A stretch of DNA of 64,000 nucleotides from Alcanivorax sediminis (GTDB lineage: Bacteria; Pseudomonadota; Gammaproteobacteria; Pseudomonadales; Alcanivoracaceae), in the NCBI RefSeq assembly GCF_009601165.1, contig NZ_WIRE01000001.1, forward strand, positions 3,100,001-3,164,000, read 5' to 3'. This document shows positions 26,236 through 35,422 of this stretch, in pieces (position 1 is the stretch's first letter; every line of letters starts with the position of its first letter). The position numbers and the translations under genes were made by a program. The notes below the pieces were generated by a model that saw only the letters and a list, made by a program, of their open reading frames with translations, was not told the DNA's origin and made no database searches.

Positions 26236-26868
26236 TTACGGCATCGGAGCCGTGATGCCCCCAATCAAAAACGGCATCAGACGGCGGGTGATATCAGCTT
26301 CGGTGACTTCCATGTTGAAATCATTGCGGCTGATTTCTTTCAGTGACTCCATACCAGACAGAGTAAAAATGGCCGCACCGAGACCGAACTGCACACGCCA
26401 GAATAATTCACGCGGTGGCATGTTTGGCAGAGCACGTTGCATATGCTCCTGCAGTCGACTGAACACGTCACCGTACTGCTTGTGCAAATACTCTCGTAAA
26501 TGCCCCACTGGCTGGCTGTAGGCCTGGCCGGAAAGGCGGAAGAAAATAGCAGCGCGCTGTGGGTCTTCAGGGTGCGTTCCCAGCGCCAGCCGTGAGATCA
26601 GGGAAAGCAGTTTCTCCGGCGTATCTGGGGTGCCGGTCTCCTCCATCTCCGCCAGCTTGGCATCCAGCGCCTGGGAGAATGGCGAGAGAAAGCGTTCGAA
26701 CACCGCCTGAATCAAGGCTTCCTTGGATCCGAAGTGATAATTCACAGCCGCCAGATTGACCCCGGCCCTGCTGGTAATGGCCCGCAGGCTTGTCTCGGCA
26801 AACCCCTTCTGGGCAAACAGCACCTCCGCTGTATCCAGAATCCGGTCCACTGTTCCTGGCTGTGCCAT
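26236..26868 (-). CDS. psrA: TetR-family fatty-acid-responsive regulator PsrA
   Basis: A 210-residue TetR regulator very like Pseudomonas PsrA from end to end: MAQPGTVDRILDTAEVLFAQ, GFAETSLRAITSRAGVNLAA, VNYHFGSKEALIQAVFERFL and a C-terminal FWRVQFGLGAAIFTLSGMES. PsrA represses its own gene and fatty-acid oxidation genes and is released by long-chain fatty acids. Two operator-like dyads lie 20-50 bases upstream of the start. In Pseudomonas psrA neighbours lexA and topA, and both are close by here, which supports the name. In an alkane degrader it is well placed to link fatty acids to gene control. Confidence 0.9.
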   Translation of the reverse strand: MAQPGTVDRILDTAEVLFAQKGFAETSLRAITSRAGVNLAAVNYHFGSKEALIQAVFERFLSPFSQALDAKLAEMEETGTPDTPEKLLSLISRLALGTHPEDPQRAAIFFRLSGQAYSQPVGHLREYLHKQYGDVFSRLQEHMQRALPNMPPRELFWRVQFGLGAAIFTLSGMESLKEISRNDFNMEVTEADITRRLMPFLIGGITAPMP

Positions 26869-26888
26869 TTTCCTTGCCCCTAGCGTTC

Positions 26889-26915
26889 AAAACATACGTT
26901 TCAAACATACGTTTG
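26889..26915. promoter_or_regulatory. Tandem PsrA-type operators upstream of psrA
   Basis: CAAACATACGTTTG (26902-26915) matches the known PsrA consensus (G/C)AAAC-N4-GTTT(G/C) exactly. A second copy, AAAACATACGTTTC (26889-26902), shares its last base with the first and differs from consensus only at its first position. The position just upstream of the psrA start fits autorepression. Confidence 0.8.
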
Positions 26916-26994
26916 GAGCCACATTCGGTCAAGTAGGTTCCGGGTTGTCACAGGAGAAATACGAGGGCCGGCACCGCCGGCACCTCATCAGGCT

Positions 26995-28278
26995 TCAGAA
27001 GTAATACACCATTTCTGCCTGCACAAAGTCCGAGCGACTGATCGGGCCCAGGCCGGGGTTGGTATTCACGTTTCTGAGGATATCGCGGTACAGCGCAGAG
27101 GGGCTTCGCGGATCTGCCGCATCCGTGTAGAAGCGGGCTTCCAGCGAAGCCTTGAGGTTGTTGCCGAAACGACGGCTGGATTCCAGGCTGATGGCTTTCT
27201 CTTCTTCTTCGGTATCGTAGATGATGCCGGCCAGGATCTCGGTGGAGGCCACATCGTTGAAGGTGAAGCGGGTGCCCAGCAGCACATCGCTGGCCAGTGG
27301 TGAGGCCAGGCTGTCGTCGCGGTCTTCCCAGATGTATTCCACAATCCAGCCCAGATCGGCGGCACTGCCGAACAGGCCCACCTGGGTGTATTCAAAGCCC
27401 CCGTCCAGCGCATTGAAACGTTCCCCTTGCCCGGAGCGGCTGATGCCCTCCAGTTTCCACAGCCAGCCATTCTGCAAGTATTGCAGCTCCAGGCCAGTCT
27501 GGTCGATGACGTTGTAGAGCGGGGTAAATTCCGGATCGGCGTTTGCCGGCAGCTGGCCGGTGGCCAGCAATGCCTGCAGCTCTGCCAATGTCAGGCTCTG
27601 CGGAATCAGCAGCGGGTCCCGGCTGGTACCGGAGAAGTGCGACAGCGCCAGTTCGATACCATTATCAAAGTACTGCTGGAAGCGGATGGCAAAATCCACA
27701 CGCCCGTCCTCTTTTGAGGATTCGTACAGGGCGTCATCAGACACCGGCAACGGCGTGCGCGGCCGGCCCTCTTCACCGGCAAAGGTGCGCTCCCGGAAAC
27801 CCGGCAGCACGAACAGGTCCACGATCCCCCAGTCCCGCACCAACGACAGGTTGATCATGGGCTGGCCGAGCTTTTCCTCGCCATCCACCTGATCCACCTG
27901 GTCGGTCTGGTTGATGATATCCACCAGATGCCGGCCTTCGGTCACCCCCCAGAACACCTTGCGAATGCCCACCCGCGACTCCCAGCCATTGCCCACATGA
28001 ATCCAGGATAGTTCGCGAATATCCCAATGGGTACGCTCGCTGTCATGCTCATCGACTCGAGCGTAGGGAATGAAAGTGAACAGGTCATCCCGGTCATTCC
28101 ATTCATGGAGCAACTCGGGTTTCAGGTAGGCGGAACCATTGCTGGAATAATCGGCTTCCGCATATGGGGAGTCCTGGGTGAAATACCGCCCTTCCAGCGC
28201 CACTTCGCCACGGAATTCCCAGCCCAACGTGACCAGCGGCATCGCCAGCAGCGATGCCGTCACAAGTATTTTTTTCAT
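26995..28278 (-). CDS. Outer-membrane beta-barrel protein of unknown function
   Basis: A 427-residue protein with a signal peptide (1-18, MKKILVTASLLAMPLVTLG), many alternating aromatic strands and a C-terminal VQAEMVYYF, the usual signature of an outer-membrane barrel. It starts 3 bases after the stop of the LolA-like gene, so translation is probably coupled. In other genomes barrels of this type sit with LolA-like and RND (MMPL) genes; here the RND gene is absent at this locus. Export or insertion of a lipid-like compound is an inference. Confidence 0.8.
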   Translation of the reverse strand: MKKILVTASLLAMPLVTLGWEFRGEVALEGRYFTQDSPYAEADYSSNGSAYLKPELLHEWNDRDDLFTFIPYARVDEHDSERTHWDIRELSWIHVGNGWESRVGIRKVFWGVTEGRHLVDIINQTDQVDQVDGEEKLGQPMINLSLVRDWGIVDLFVLPGFRERTFAGEEGRPRTPLPVSDDALYESSKEDGRVDFAIRFQQYFDNGIELALSHFSGTSRDPLLIPQSLTLAELQALLATGQLPANADPEFTPLYNVIDQTGLELQYLQNGWLWKLEGISRSGQGERFNALDGGFEYTQVGLFGSAADLGWIVEYIWEDRDDSLASPLASDVLLGTRFTFNDVASTEILAGIIYDTEEEEKAISLESSRRFGNNLKASLEARFYTDAADPRSPSALYRDILRNVNTNPGLGPISRSDFVQAEMVYYF

Positions 28279-28281
28279 GTT

Positions 28282-29076
28282 TTATCGGGCGCGCTTGAGA
28301 CTGTTCTGATTGAAGTCGTCTTCCGTCAGACCGGTATCGTACTGGTAGTTACTCCAGAACAGGTTGGTGGCCTTGCCGGTCTGGTGGTTCACCATGGACA
28401 TCCTGGCGGGCTGCCAGAAATTGTCCTTGTATTGGCTGAAGTCGCTGGACTCGAGGGTCTTGAGCAGGCTGCCACGACGATCGTAGTACTCCACTTTCCA
28501 GGTGCGGTATTCGTCCTTGTCCAGCCAGACCACCATCTTGGTATAGCCGGAATGCTCATCAGTGGGATACCGCTCCATCACATGGCAAGTCAGTTCGCCA
28601 CAGGCCTCCTCACGCAGGTACTTATACGTGTACTTTTCCACTTCCTGGCCACGCATGTCTTCAAAACTGAACTCACTGCCCATGAAGGGGCCGGACTTGT
28701 TGCGTGAGGCGATGGTTTTCACTCGACGCAGGGCTGGCAGGTACAGCCACTGATCGTCGTCTTTGGTCTTGTAGCTGAACGTGAGCATGGCAGTGCCACG
28801 GACATCACGGGGGGTATCGAAAATGGTCAGGCTCTTGTCGCCTTCCAGCTCCCCTTTCCCTTCCAGCGTCTTAACACGTAGCTCCCGTTCTGCCTGATCG
28901 CCACGCTTGGTGATCAGCACCATCTTCATGTCGGCCTGAAAATCCCCAAAGCCATCACCACGGGCATCCGCTGCACGAGCGATTTCCAGCCCCTTCTCTT
29001 CTGGCGTCTGAGCAATGCCAGGGAGGGGGATGGACAGGGCCAGAGCCAGGCCGGCAGTCAGCAAACGAGATGTCAT
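28282..29076 (-). CDS. Outer-membrane lipoprotein-sorting protein, LolA-like
   Basis: A 264-residue periplasmic protein with a signal peptide (about residues 1-22, ending PGIAQ) and the fold of the LolA/LolB-like lipid-binding family (PF17131 type). A key stretch is SLTIFDTPRDVRGTAMLTFS, followed by the usual WLYLPALRRVKTIASRNKSG. The ATG at 29076 has an AGGA site. Such proteins shuttle lipids or lipoproteins across the periplasm; the specific cargo is unknown. It forms a two-gene unit with the downstream barrel gene. Confidence 0.85.
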   Translation of the reverse strand: MTSRLLTAGLALALSIPLPGIAQTPEEKGLEIARAADARGDGFGDFQADMKMVLITKRGDQAERELRVKTLEGKGELEGDKSLTIFDTPRDVRGTAMLTFSYKTKDDDQWLYLPALRRVKTIASRNKSGPFMGSEFSFEDMRGQEVEKYTYKYLREEACGELTCHVMERYPTDEHSGYTKMVVWLDKDEYRTWKVEYYDRRGSLLKTLESSDFSQYKDNFWQPARMSMVNHQTGKATNLFWSNYQYDTGLTEDDFNQNSLKRAR

Positions 29077-29231
29077 GGTTGTCCTCATTGTTCAGTGGGG
29101 AATCTTTGTTATTCAGACGGCAGGAGCAACACCGTGTTTACCATGATACCCGCCCCGCCGAAAACAGCGATGCCAATGAGGCCAAAATGTGCACTGCGGT
29201 GTCAACTAATGTCACCGGATTCGCATGAAAT

Positions 29232-30005
29232 TCAGGCCGAACCTTCGCCATCCTTGCCAAAGTAGCCGTGTTTGAGAAAAGTCAGCACCTGCTCGATAAC
29301 CGCCCGCTTGCGCATGATGAACACATGACTGGCAGGGACCACCAGGTGGTCACGCATTTCTTTGAGTCGCGTGCTCGGCAAGGAAACCTTGCCGTCATCA
29401 TTGCCGGGAATCATCCATGATAACCAGGGGTCCACTGTGCGGGATCCGGCAATGACGCCAATTTCTGCCGATACCGGTTTCAGGTTGGCCGCGATGCCTT
29501 CCGGCCCCGTACCCAGCTGCTGCCCTGCCGGGCCAGTGAGTTTCTGGAACAACCACCAGTCCTGCATGCGATCCACCACTTCGCTTCCATGGTTGGGGGG
29601 CGCGAGCATGACCACTCGGCCAAGCTCCGGGATAGTTTCATGCTGCAGATAACTGCGTACAAGAATTCCCCCCATGGAGTGGGTCACAAAATGCACCTGC
29701 TCTACGGTCTGGGCTCGACACCAGCCAAGCGCACGGCTGATTTCTTCGTGGGCAAGCGCTTCTACCGGTGCGGAAGTAGACGGGTAATCCTGGTTGTAGA
29801 CCAGGTAGCCCGCCTCCGTCAGGGTGTCTTCGATGCGCGACATGGCCCACGCAGAGCGACGCAGCCCATGGAGCACGACCACACAATCCGACTGCCCGCC
29901 GGTGAGCGCAGGCAGCATCTCTGCCTTGGCAGGTTGCATGCTTAACAGCATCCATCCCGACAGGACTAACAACAGTGCAGACATCCAGCGGTAGGGGTGG
30001 GTCAT
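29232..30005 (-). CDS. Alpha/beta-hydrolase, lipase/esterase-like, exported
   Basis: A 257-residue protein with a signal peptide (about 1-28, ending QPAKA), the oxyanion-loop motif VVLHGLRRSAWAM and the nucleophile elbow THSMGG. The Thr-His variant of the usual GHSMGG is common in this PGAP1/DUF676-like group. It probably hydrolyses a lipid or ester in the periplasm. The ATG at 30005 has a GGAG site; the longer upstream frame is rejected. Confidence 0.85.
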   Translation of the reverse strand: MTHPYRWMSALLLVLSGWMLLSMQPAKAEMLPALTGGQSDCVVVLHGLRRSAWAMSRIEDTLTEAGYLVYNQDYPSTSAPVEALAHEEISRALGWCRAQTVEQVHFVTHSMGGILVRSYLQHETIPELGRVVMLAPPNHGSEVVDRMQDWWLFQKLTGPAGQQLGTGPEGIAANLKPVSAEIGVIAGSRTVDPWLSWMIPGNDDGKVSLPSTRLKEMRDHLVVPASHVFIMRKRAVIEQVLTFLKHGYFGKDGEGSA

Positions 30006-30136
30006 GGGGGCTCCGGCATGGGAAACGTTGCCGGACACCAGAGGGAATCGGCCCGACGCCACCAGAATTCAGGGTATCGGGTCTATTTTCAAGGCTGGGG
30101 ATACCTAGCGGTAGTCAAGCGGAGCTGACTTGCCGG

Positions 30137-30667
30137 TTACCACTCTTCCAGATACCCCACGCAATGCTCGACGAGTTCACCAACACGGGTCGATGTCTGC
30201 GCCAGACGTTCCAGATCGCCCTCGGCCAATGGCGCATAGCGGTCTTCGGCCATCAAGTTCAGGGCATTGGCTTCACTGGGCGGCGTGGGGCGACGGGCCA
30301 GGCCTGACGCCCCAAGAGCCGTCTGCATTTCGCTGTCCAGCCAGGCCACCAGATCACCGCGATCCTGCCGTGCCTGGGCCAGCACCGAGACTTCCGGCGC
30401 CTCAACACCCGCCGCCTCGAACGCCTGCTCCAGTGCCGCCAGGCTAAACAGGGTATCTGCCCCTGCCACCTGATAGGTCTTGGCCGATTGCCGGATCATG
30501 CCCACCAGCGCGGAGTAAAGATGAAATACCACCGCACCGCGCAGGGCCAACCGAATGGTCGGGCTGGCTTCGCGTTGATCGTGGGTCAACTGGCGCAGCA
30601 TGGCATTGGCAAAATAGATCCGCTCACGCAGACCGCTAACGGTGTTTTCACGAACCATTCGGGACAT
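30137..30667 (-). CDS. DUF6586-family protein
   Basis: A 176-residue, mainly helical cytoplasmic protein. It is the uncharacterised protein normally found next to topA in Pseudomonas and relatives; position and length agree. It has no catalytic motif. I see RERIYFANAMLRQL, ALRGAVVFHLYSALVGM and an acidic C-terminus ending CVGYLEEW. Its function is unknown. Confidence 0.8.
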   Translation of the reverse strand: MSRMVRENTVSGLRERIYFANAMLRQLTHDQREASPTIRLALRGAVVFHLYSALVGMIRQSAKTYQVAGADTLFSLAALEQAFEAAGVEAPEVSVLAQARQDRGDLVAWLDSEMQTALGASGLARRPTPPSEANALNLMAEDRYAPLAEGDLERLAQTSTRVGELVEHCVGYLEEW

Positions 30668-30686
30668 AACATAATCCTGGCAAGAA

Positions 30687-30829
30687 GCTGCAAGCTACAC
30701 GCCCCAAGCAGCAAGGCGCGGGAGAGGCTATCGCGAAGAAGAGGCAGTGCCCGCGCTCTTGTGTCATCGCAGCACGGAGCAGTGCCCTCAGGACAAGAGA
30801 CGCGAGCCTCGTGTTGTAGCTTGTAGCTA
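30687..30829. repeat. Inverted AGCTACAAGC-family pair at the topA 3' end
   Basis: GAAGCTGCAAGCTACACGCC (from about 30687) faces GTTGTAGCTTGTAGC (about 30812-30826), ending about 10 bases from the topA stop codon. It occupies nearly the whole gap between topA and the DUF6586 gene. Confidence 0.65.
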
Positions 30830-30835
30830 GTGTCT

Positions 30836-33565
30836 TTACTTCTTGGCTGCCGCTTTCTTCTTGGCAGCTGGCTTCTTCGCGGCGGCTTTTTTCTTGGCGG
30901 GCGCTTTTTTCTTTGCCTGCTCCTCAACCCACTTGCCATCACGATAGAAAGCAGACCAGCCGGTGGCCTTGCCGTCCACTTCGCTCATCACGTACTGCTC
31001 TTTCGACTTGCGGCTGTAACGCAGTACGCCCGGATTGCCATCCGGATCTTTTGCCGGTGCCTCGGCCAGATACTTGTGCTTGGGATCCAGCTGTTCGGCC
31101 ACGCTCTGAATTTCTTCAATCAGCGGAGGTCGGGTTTCCCGGTTCTTCGGGAACTTGCTGGCCGCCATGAACAGGCCGGAGGCGCCGTCTCGCAACAGGT
31201 AATGATCGTCTTCGTGTTTCTCACACTTGAGGTGCGGCATGGGAATCGGATCGGCACGCGGCGGAGCCGGTTCACCGCTTTTCAATAGCTTGCGGGTATT
31301 GCCACAGGATTCGTTAGTGCACTTGAAGAACTTGCCGAAACGACCGGTACGCAGCTGCATCTCATGATTGCACTTCTCACAATCCAGGGTCGGACCGTCA
31401 TAACCCTTGATGCGGAACTCGCCCTGCTCGATCACATAGCCATCACAATCCGGGTTATTACCGCAGATGTGCAACTTGCGCTTTTCGTCAATCAGATAGT
31501 TTTCCATGGCGGTGCCACACTTCTGGCAACGCTTCTTTTTGCGGAGTTCATTGATTTCCGCTTCTTCATCGTCCGCCTTCACATCCACCGCCTCTTCGCC
31601 AGGCAGCAAATTCAGGGTGGCGGTACAACGTTCCTTGGGTGGCAGGCTGTAGCCTGAGCAGCCCAGGAAAACCCCGGTGGAGCCGGTGCGGATCTGCATT
31701 GGACGGCCACAGGTGGGGCACTGGATGTCGGTATCGGTAGGCAGGTTGGCACGCATGCCACCAATGGCCTGCTTGCCTGAACCTTCGCCCTGTGCCGCTT
31801 CCAGTTTGCCGACAAAATCCTTGTAGAACTCGTCCAGCACATCTTTCCAGTCACGGTGGCCCTCGGCGATTTCGTCCAGGGTTTCTTCCATGCTGGCGGT
31901 GAAGCCGTAGTCCATCAGGTTGGGGAAATTCTCGACCAGACGGTCGGTGACGATGTCCCCCATTTTTTCGGCATAGAAACGACGGTTGTCCTGGCGCACA
32001 TAGCCACGATCCTGAATGGTGGAAATAATCGCCGCATAGGTGGAAGGGCGGCCGATGCCACGCTTTTCCAGTTCTTTCACCAAGCTGGCTTCGGTGAATC
32101 GCGCCGGCGGCTTGGTGAAGTGCTGTTCGGCATCCACTTGGTCGATGGTGAGGATGTCGCCTTCCTTCACATCGGGCAGCAGGGTGTCTTCCTGGCCCTT
32201 GCGGGAAGCCGGTGGCTGAATACGGGTCCAGCCATCGAATTTCATGATGCGACCTTTGGCCTTCAGCTCGTAGTCATTACCGGTGGCGGTCAGGGTGCTG
32301 CTCAGGTATTCCGCAGGGGGCATCTGACAGGCGATGAACTGGCGACGGATCAGCTCATACAGCCGCTGGGCGTCACGCTCCATGTCCTTGAGATGCTCGG
32401 AACGACGATTCACGTCGGATGGACGAATCGCTTCGTGCGCTTCCTGAGCCCCTTCCTTGCTGGAGTAGGACAGCGGCTTCTCGGGCAGGTACTTGTCGCC
32501 CAGATTCTCGCCAATCCACTCGCGACAGGCAGCCACTGCATCGGTGCTGAGATTGGTGGAGTCGGTACGCATGTAGGTGATGTGACCCGCTTCATAGAGC
32601 CGCTGGGCCATCATCATGGTTTTCTTCACGCCAAACCCCAGACGGGTGCTGGCTGCCTGCTGCAAGGTAGACGTAATAAAAGGCGCAGACGGACGGGATT
32701 TGGTGGGGCGCTGCTCAAGCTGGGTAATGGTCAGCTTGCCTGCCGCTTCCAGTGCCGCACGGTGAGCATGGGCATCATCGCCGTTGTCCGGGCGGAATGC
32801 CTGGCCCCGGTGCTTGGCGACCTGCAGACGCAGAGCTTCACCCTCTGCGCTGTGAGTGTCGCTATACATCTCCCAGTATTCTTCCGGGATGAAGGCACGG
32901 ATTTCGCGCTCGCGCTCCACCACCAGCTCCACCGCCACGGATTGCACCCGGCCCGCAGACAAGCCACGGGCAATCTTTTCCCACAGCAGCGGGGAAATCA
33001 TGAAGCCCACCACCCGGTCAAGGAAACGGCGGGCCTGCTGGGCTTCGACACGGTGCAAATCCAGCTTGCCCGGTTCTTCGAATGCGGCCTGGATCGCCTT
33101 CTTGGTAATTTCGTTGAACACTACCCGGTCGAAACGGGTGTCATCACCACCGATCACTTCCCGCAGGTGCCAGGCAATGGCCTCCCCTTCGCGGTCCAAA
33201 TCGGTTGCGAGATAGATGCGGTCAGCTTTTTCTGCGAGACGCTTGAGCTCATCAACCACCTTGTCCTTGCCTGGCAGGACCTCGTAATGCGCTTGCCAGC
33301 CTTTATCCGGATCCACGCCCATGCGATTGATCAGCTGGGCCTTGGCCTTCTTCTTTTTATAGGCTTCGCGCTCTTCCTTCGGCAAGGAGCGAGTGTAAGC
33401 GGCTTCCTTGGCGCGCTCCTGAGGGGTGCTTTTTTTGGAGCCACCACTGACCGGCAGATCACGCACATGGCCGACACTGGACTTCACAATGAAGTCGTCG
33501 CCCAGATAGCGGTTGATGGTCTTTGCCTTGGCAGGCGACTCCACAATGACTAGCGATTTTCCCAT
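30836..33565 (-). CDS. topA: DNA topoisomerase I
   Basis: A 909-residue type IA topoisomerase that relaxes negative supercoils. The N-terminal TOPRIM begins [20 protein letters not shown] and has [13 protein letters not shown]; the active-site Tyr lies in [12 protein letters not shown]. Three C4 zinc ribbons follow (CPTCGRPM...C, CQKCGTAM...CDGYV region, CEKCNHEM...C), then a lysine/alanine-rich tail that may bind DNA or RNA polymerase. The start has only a weak ribosome site. The gene neighbours DUF6586 as in Pseudomonas. Confidence 0.96.
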   Translation of the reverse strand: MGKSLVIVESPAKAKTINRYLGDDFIVKSSVGHVRDLPVSGGSKKSTPQERAKEAAYTRSLPKEEREAYKKKKAKAQLINRMGVDPDKGWQAHYEVLPGKDKVVDELKRLAEKADRIYLATDLDREGEAIAWHLREVIGGDDTRFDRVVFNEITKKAIQAAFEEPGKLDLHRVEAQQARRFLDRVVGFMISPLLWEKIARGLSAGRVQSVAVELVVEREREIRAFIPEEYWEMYSDTHSAEGEALRLQVAKHRGQAFRPDNGDDAHAHRAALEAAGKLTITQLEQRPTKSRPSAPFITSTLQQAASTRLGFGVKKTMMMAQRLYEAGHITYMRTDSTNLSTDAVAACREWIGENLGDKYLPEKPLSYSSKEGAQEAHEAIRPSDVNRRSEHLKDMERDAQRLYELIRRQFIACQMPPAEYLSSTLTATGNDYELKAKGRIMKFDGWTRIQPPASRKGQEDTLLPDVKEGDILTIDQVDAEQHFTKPPARFTEASLVKELEKRGIGRPSTYAAIISTIQDRGYVRQDNRRFYAEKMGDIVTDRLVENFPNLMDYGFTASMEETLDEIAEGHRDWKDVLDEFYKDFVGKLEAAQGEGSGKQAIGGMRANLPTDTDIQCPTCGRPMQIRTGSTGVFLGCSGYSLPPKERCTATLNLLPGEEAVDVKADDEEAEINELRKKKRCQKCGTAMENYLIDEKRKLHICGNNPDCDGYVIEQGEFRIKGYDGPTLDCEKCNHEMQLRTGRFGKFFKCTNESCGNTRKLLKSGEPAPPRADPIPMPHLKCEKHEDDHYLLRDGASGLFMAASKFPKNRETRPPLIEEIQSVAEQLDPKHKYLAEAPAKDPDGNPGVLRYSRKSKEQYVMSEVDGKATGWSAFYRDGKWVEEQAKKKAPAKKKAAAKKPAAKKKAAAKK

Positions 33566-33844
33566 TCTCAGGTACTCAACATCCGATCTAAGGCTTGCGA
33601 TGGGCGCTATTTAGACAGCGCCAGTATGGCCGGGTCAAGCAGGATCTACCCCGACGTTCCTTTTTTAGTACTAGACCAGAGAAGGCACCAAGAGCAAGTC
33701 AGGGCACAGATGGGGCGCTTTCGGCGCCTGCCATGAAGTCGCCGCACCCCGCATGAAACATGGCGTTGATCCCGATCAGAGAATCATGAGTCTGTTCTCT
33801 GGCAAGCCGTTAAAAGGACGCTATACTCGGGGGAAAAGCCGCTC

Positions 33845-34303
33845 ATGGAGAAGATCGTGCCCACCCCCTATCGCAAGATTCTGGTCGCCATTGATGGTAG
33901 TGATGAGTCCGCACAGGTACTTTCGCGCGCCGCCGGTGTGCTTTCCGGCAACGAAGGCGAGCTTCACCTGATCCACGTGATTGAGCCGCTGGCGCTGGCC
34001 TACGGGGCTGACGTCCCCATGGATGTCACCGACCTGCAAACCGGCCTGATGGACCAGGCAAAGGCCATGGCAGCACGGTATGCTGCACAGTACGGAATCG
34101 CCGACGCCAACATCCATGTTGAACTGGGCTCCATCGAAAAGACCATTCTCGACATGGCTGACAAGCTCGGCGCTGACTTGATTGCCGTCGGCAGTCACAC
34201 GCGCAGTGGCCTGGCGCTACTGCTGGGCTCCACCGCCCGCGGCCTGGTACCCGGCGCCCATTGTGATGTGCTGGCAGTGAAGGTCGATCAGAAAAGCAAT
34301 TAA
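33845..34303 (+). CDS. Universal stress protein, UspA family
   Basis: A 152-residue single-domain Usp. The ATP-binding pattern G-x2-G-x9-G(S/T) is present in the C-terminal half (VGSHTRSGLALLLGSTARG), and the N-terminus reads YRKILVAIDGSDESAQ. It is divergent from topA across a 280-bp gap. The family helps cells survive stress; the exact role is unknown. It converges on the cNMP-binding protein gene across a large palindrome. Confidence 0.9.
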   Translation: MEKIVPTPYRKILVAIDGSDESAQVLSRAAGVLSGNEGELHLIHVIEPLALAYGADVPMDVTDLQTGLMDQAKAMAARYAAQYGIADANIHVELGSIEKTILDMADKLGADLIAVGSHTRSGLALLLGSTARGLVPGAHCDVLAVKVDQKSN

Positions 34304-34304
34304 T

Positions 34305-34452
34305 AGTTAACAGTGAATAGTGAACAGTTGCGCGAGCAACGGTTTCTGGTTTTAAAACGTATGAGGCCGCGTCCAACCCTTGGGCGCGGCCTCATTGCTT
34401 TCATCAAATCAAAAACCAGGATCGCGTCGCTGTTCACTATTCACTGTTAACT
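34305..34452. terminator. 148-bp nested palindrome, probable bidirectional terminator
   Basis: The 23-nt arms 34305-34327 and 34430-34452 are perfect reverse complements. Inside them CTGGTTTT faces AAAACCAG, and at the centre ATGAGGCCGCG (34361-34371) faces CGCGGCCTCAT (34385-34395). The element lies between converging genes, so it is well placed to end both transcripts. The T tract is weak on the plus strand. Confidence 0.75.
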
Positions 34453-34457
34453 GTTCA

Positions 34458-35108
34458 CTAGGTGAGTTGCAGCGCCCCCGTATTCCCCTGCCCTTCCTCG
34501 TTCCAGCGACACAGCAATTCAGCCAGCCCCTGGGCCTGTTCTCGCAGGGCATCCAGCTCTTCCTGGCTGCCTTTTTCACCATGGAATACCGGCAGCTTGC
34601 GCATGGACTGCACCAGTTCATGATCTGGATCTGCCATCCGTTTCACTTCCAGAGTCCAACGGATGTGGTGGACGATCATATGATAAAAGGCAAGGCGGGT
34701 AGACAGGGTGTAAGGGCTGTCATCTTCACTGAAATCATTGAAATCGAGGCTGGCAATCACCGCCTCGCGGGAATTTTCTGAAACGCGGATATCGGCACTG
34801 CGCGGCGTGCCGAGCAACATCGACAGCGTGCCAAACACTTCACCGGGAGAGACGTAATACAACGGCGGGTGGGAAGGAGAGTCTCCCAGTACTTCAAGCT
34901 GCCCCCGCAGCAGGAAGTAAAGAGTGGAATCCACATCACCTGCGCGAATCACATCATCGCCTGACCCGGCCAGCCATAGCCGGGTATTGCTTTCCAGCAG
35001 GTCAAACTGCTCGGCATCATCTCGAGAAATTTCATTAAAAAAGGGTACGCCGGACAGAAGCTGACGCACTCGTTGCTGGCCGTAATCATTATTATTGGCC
35101 TTTTCCAT
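34458..35108 (-). CDS. Cyclic-nucleotide-binding-domain protein
   Basis: A 216-residue protein with an N-terminal cNMP-binding (Crp-like sensor) domain at about 20-120, including VPFFNEISRDDAEQFDLLES and the phosphate-binding-cassette-like PGEVFGTLSMLLGTPRSADI. The C-terminal half is helical with no HTH, so it is not a Crp-type transcription factor. Its output is unknown. It lies on the strand opposite lexA, sharing the divergent intergenic region. Confidence 0.82.
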   Translation of the reverse strand: MEKANNNDYGQQRVRQLLSGVPFFNEISRDDAEQFDLLESNTRLWLAGSGDDVIRAGDVDSTLYFLLRGQLEVLGDSPSHPPLYYVSPGEVFGTLSMLLGTPRSADIRVSENSREAVIASLDFNDFSEDDSPYTLSTRLAFYHMIVHHIRWTLEVKRMADPDHELVQSMRKLPVFHGEKGSQEELDALREQAQGLAELLCRWNEEGQGNTGALQLT

Positions 35109-35422
35109 CTGTTACCCCACAAACGCTGATGGACTGAAAACCACAATGCTATTCGCCATCGCAGTGAAGAACAATGTCCCACAGAACCGAATTCACAGTT
35201 TCATCCGGGAATGGCACTTTTGGAGCTATCCGCCTCCCGAAACAGGCCGCAGGAACTGCGCCATTGACCTTATGGACAGGTGGACAAATAACACTGTTCA
35301 TATTATCAGTATCCATGCTAGGATCGAAATCGATGAGCGACTGTGGTCAATGACTTACAGCCGACAACGGAAATAACGCACCCGTACAGGCGTCATTTCC
35401 CTGTGACCATACGGAGAAGGTT
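35109..35422. other. Divergent intergenic region upstream of lexA
   Basis: Apart from the LexA-box-like site listed separately, nothing stands out. The lexA start has a good GGAGAAGG site. Promoters for lexA and the cNMP-binding gene are expected here. Confidence 0.55.
35294..35309. promoter_or_regulatory. LexA (SOS) box
   Basis: CTGTTCATATTATCAG fits the gammaproteobacterial LexA site CTG-N10-CAG with an AT-rich centre. It lies 114 bases upstream of the lexA start, as expected for autorepression. It was found by eye; no genome-wide matrix was run. Confidence 0.7.

Noticed and set aside
31856..33553. A 565-codon plus-strand ORF
   Set aside because: It is antisense to topA, whose catalytic Tyr and zinc motifs are unmistakable.
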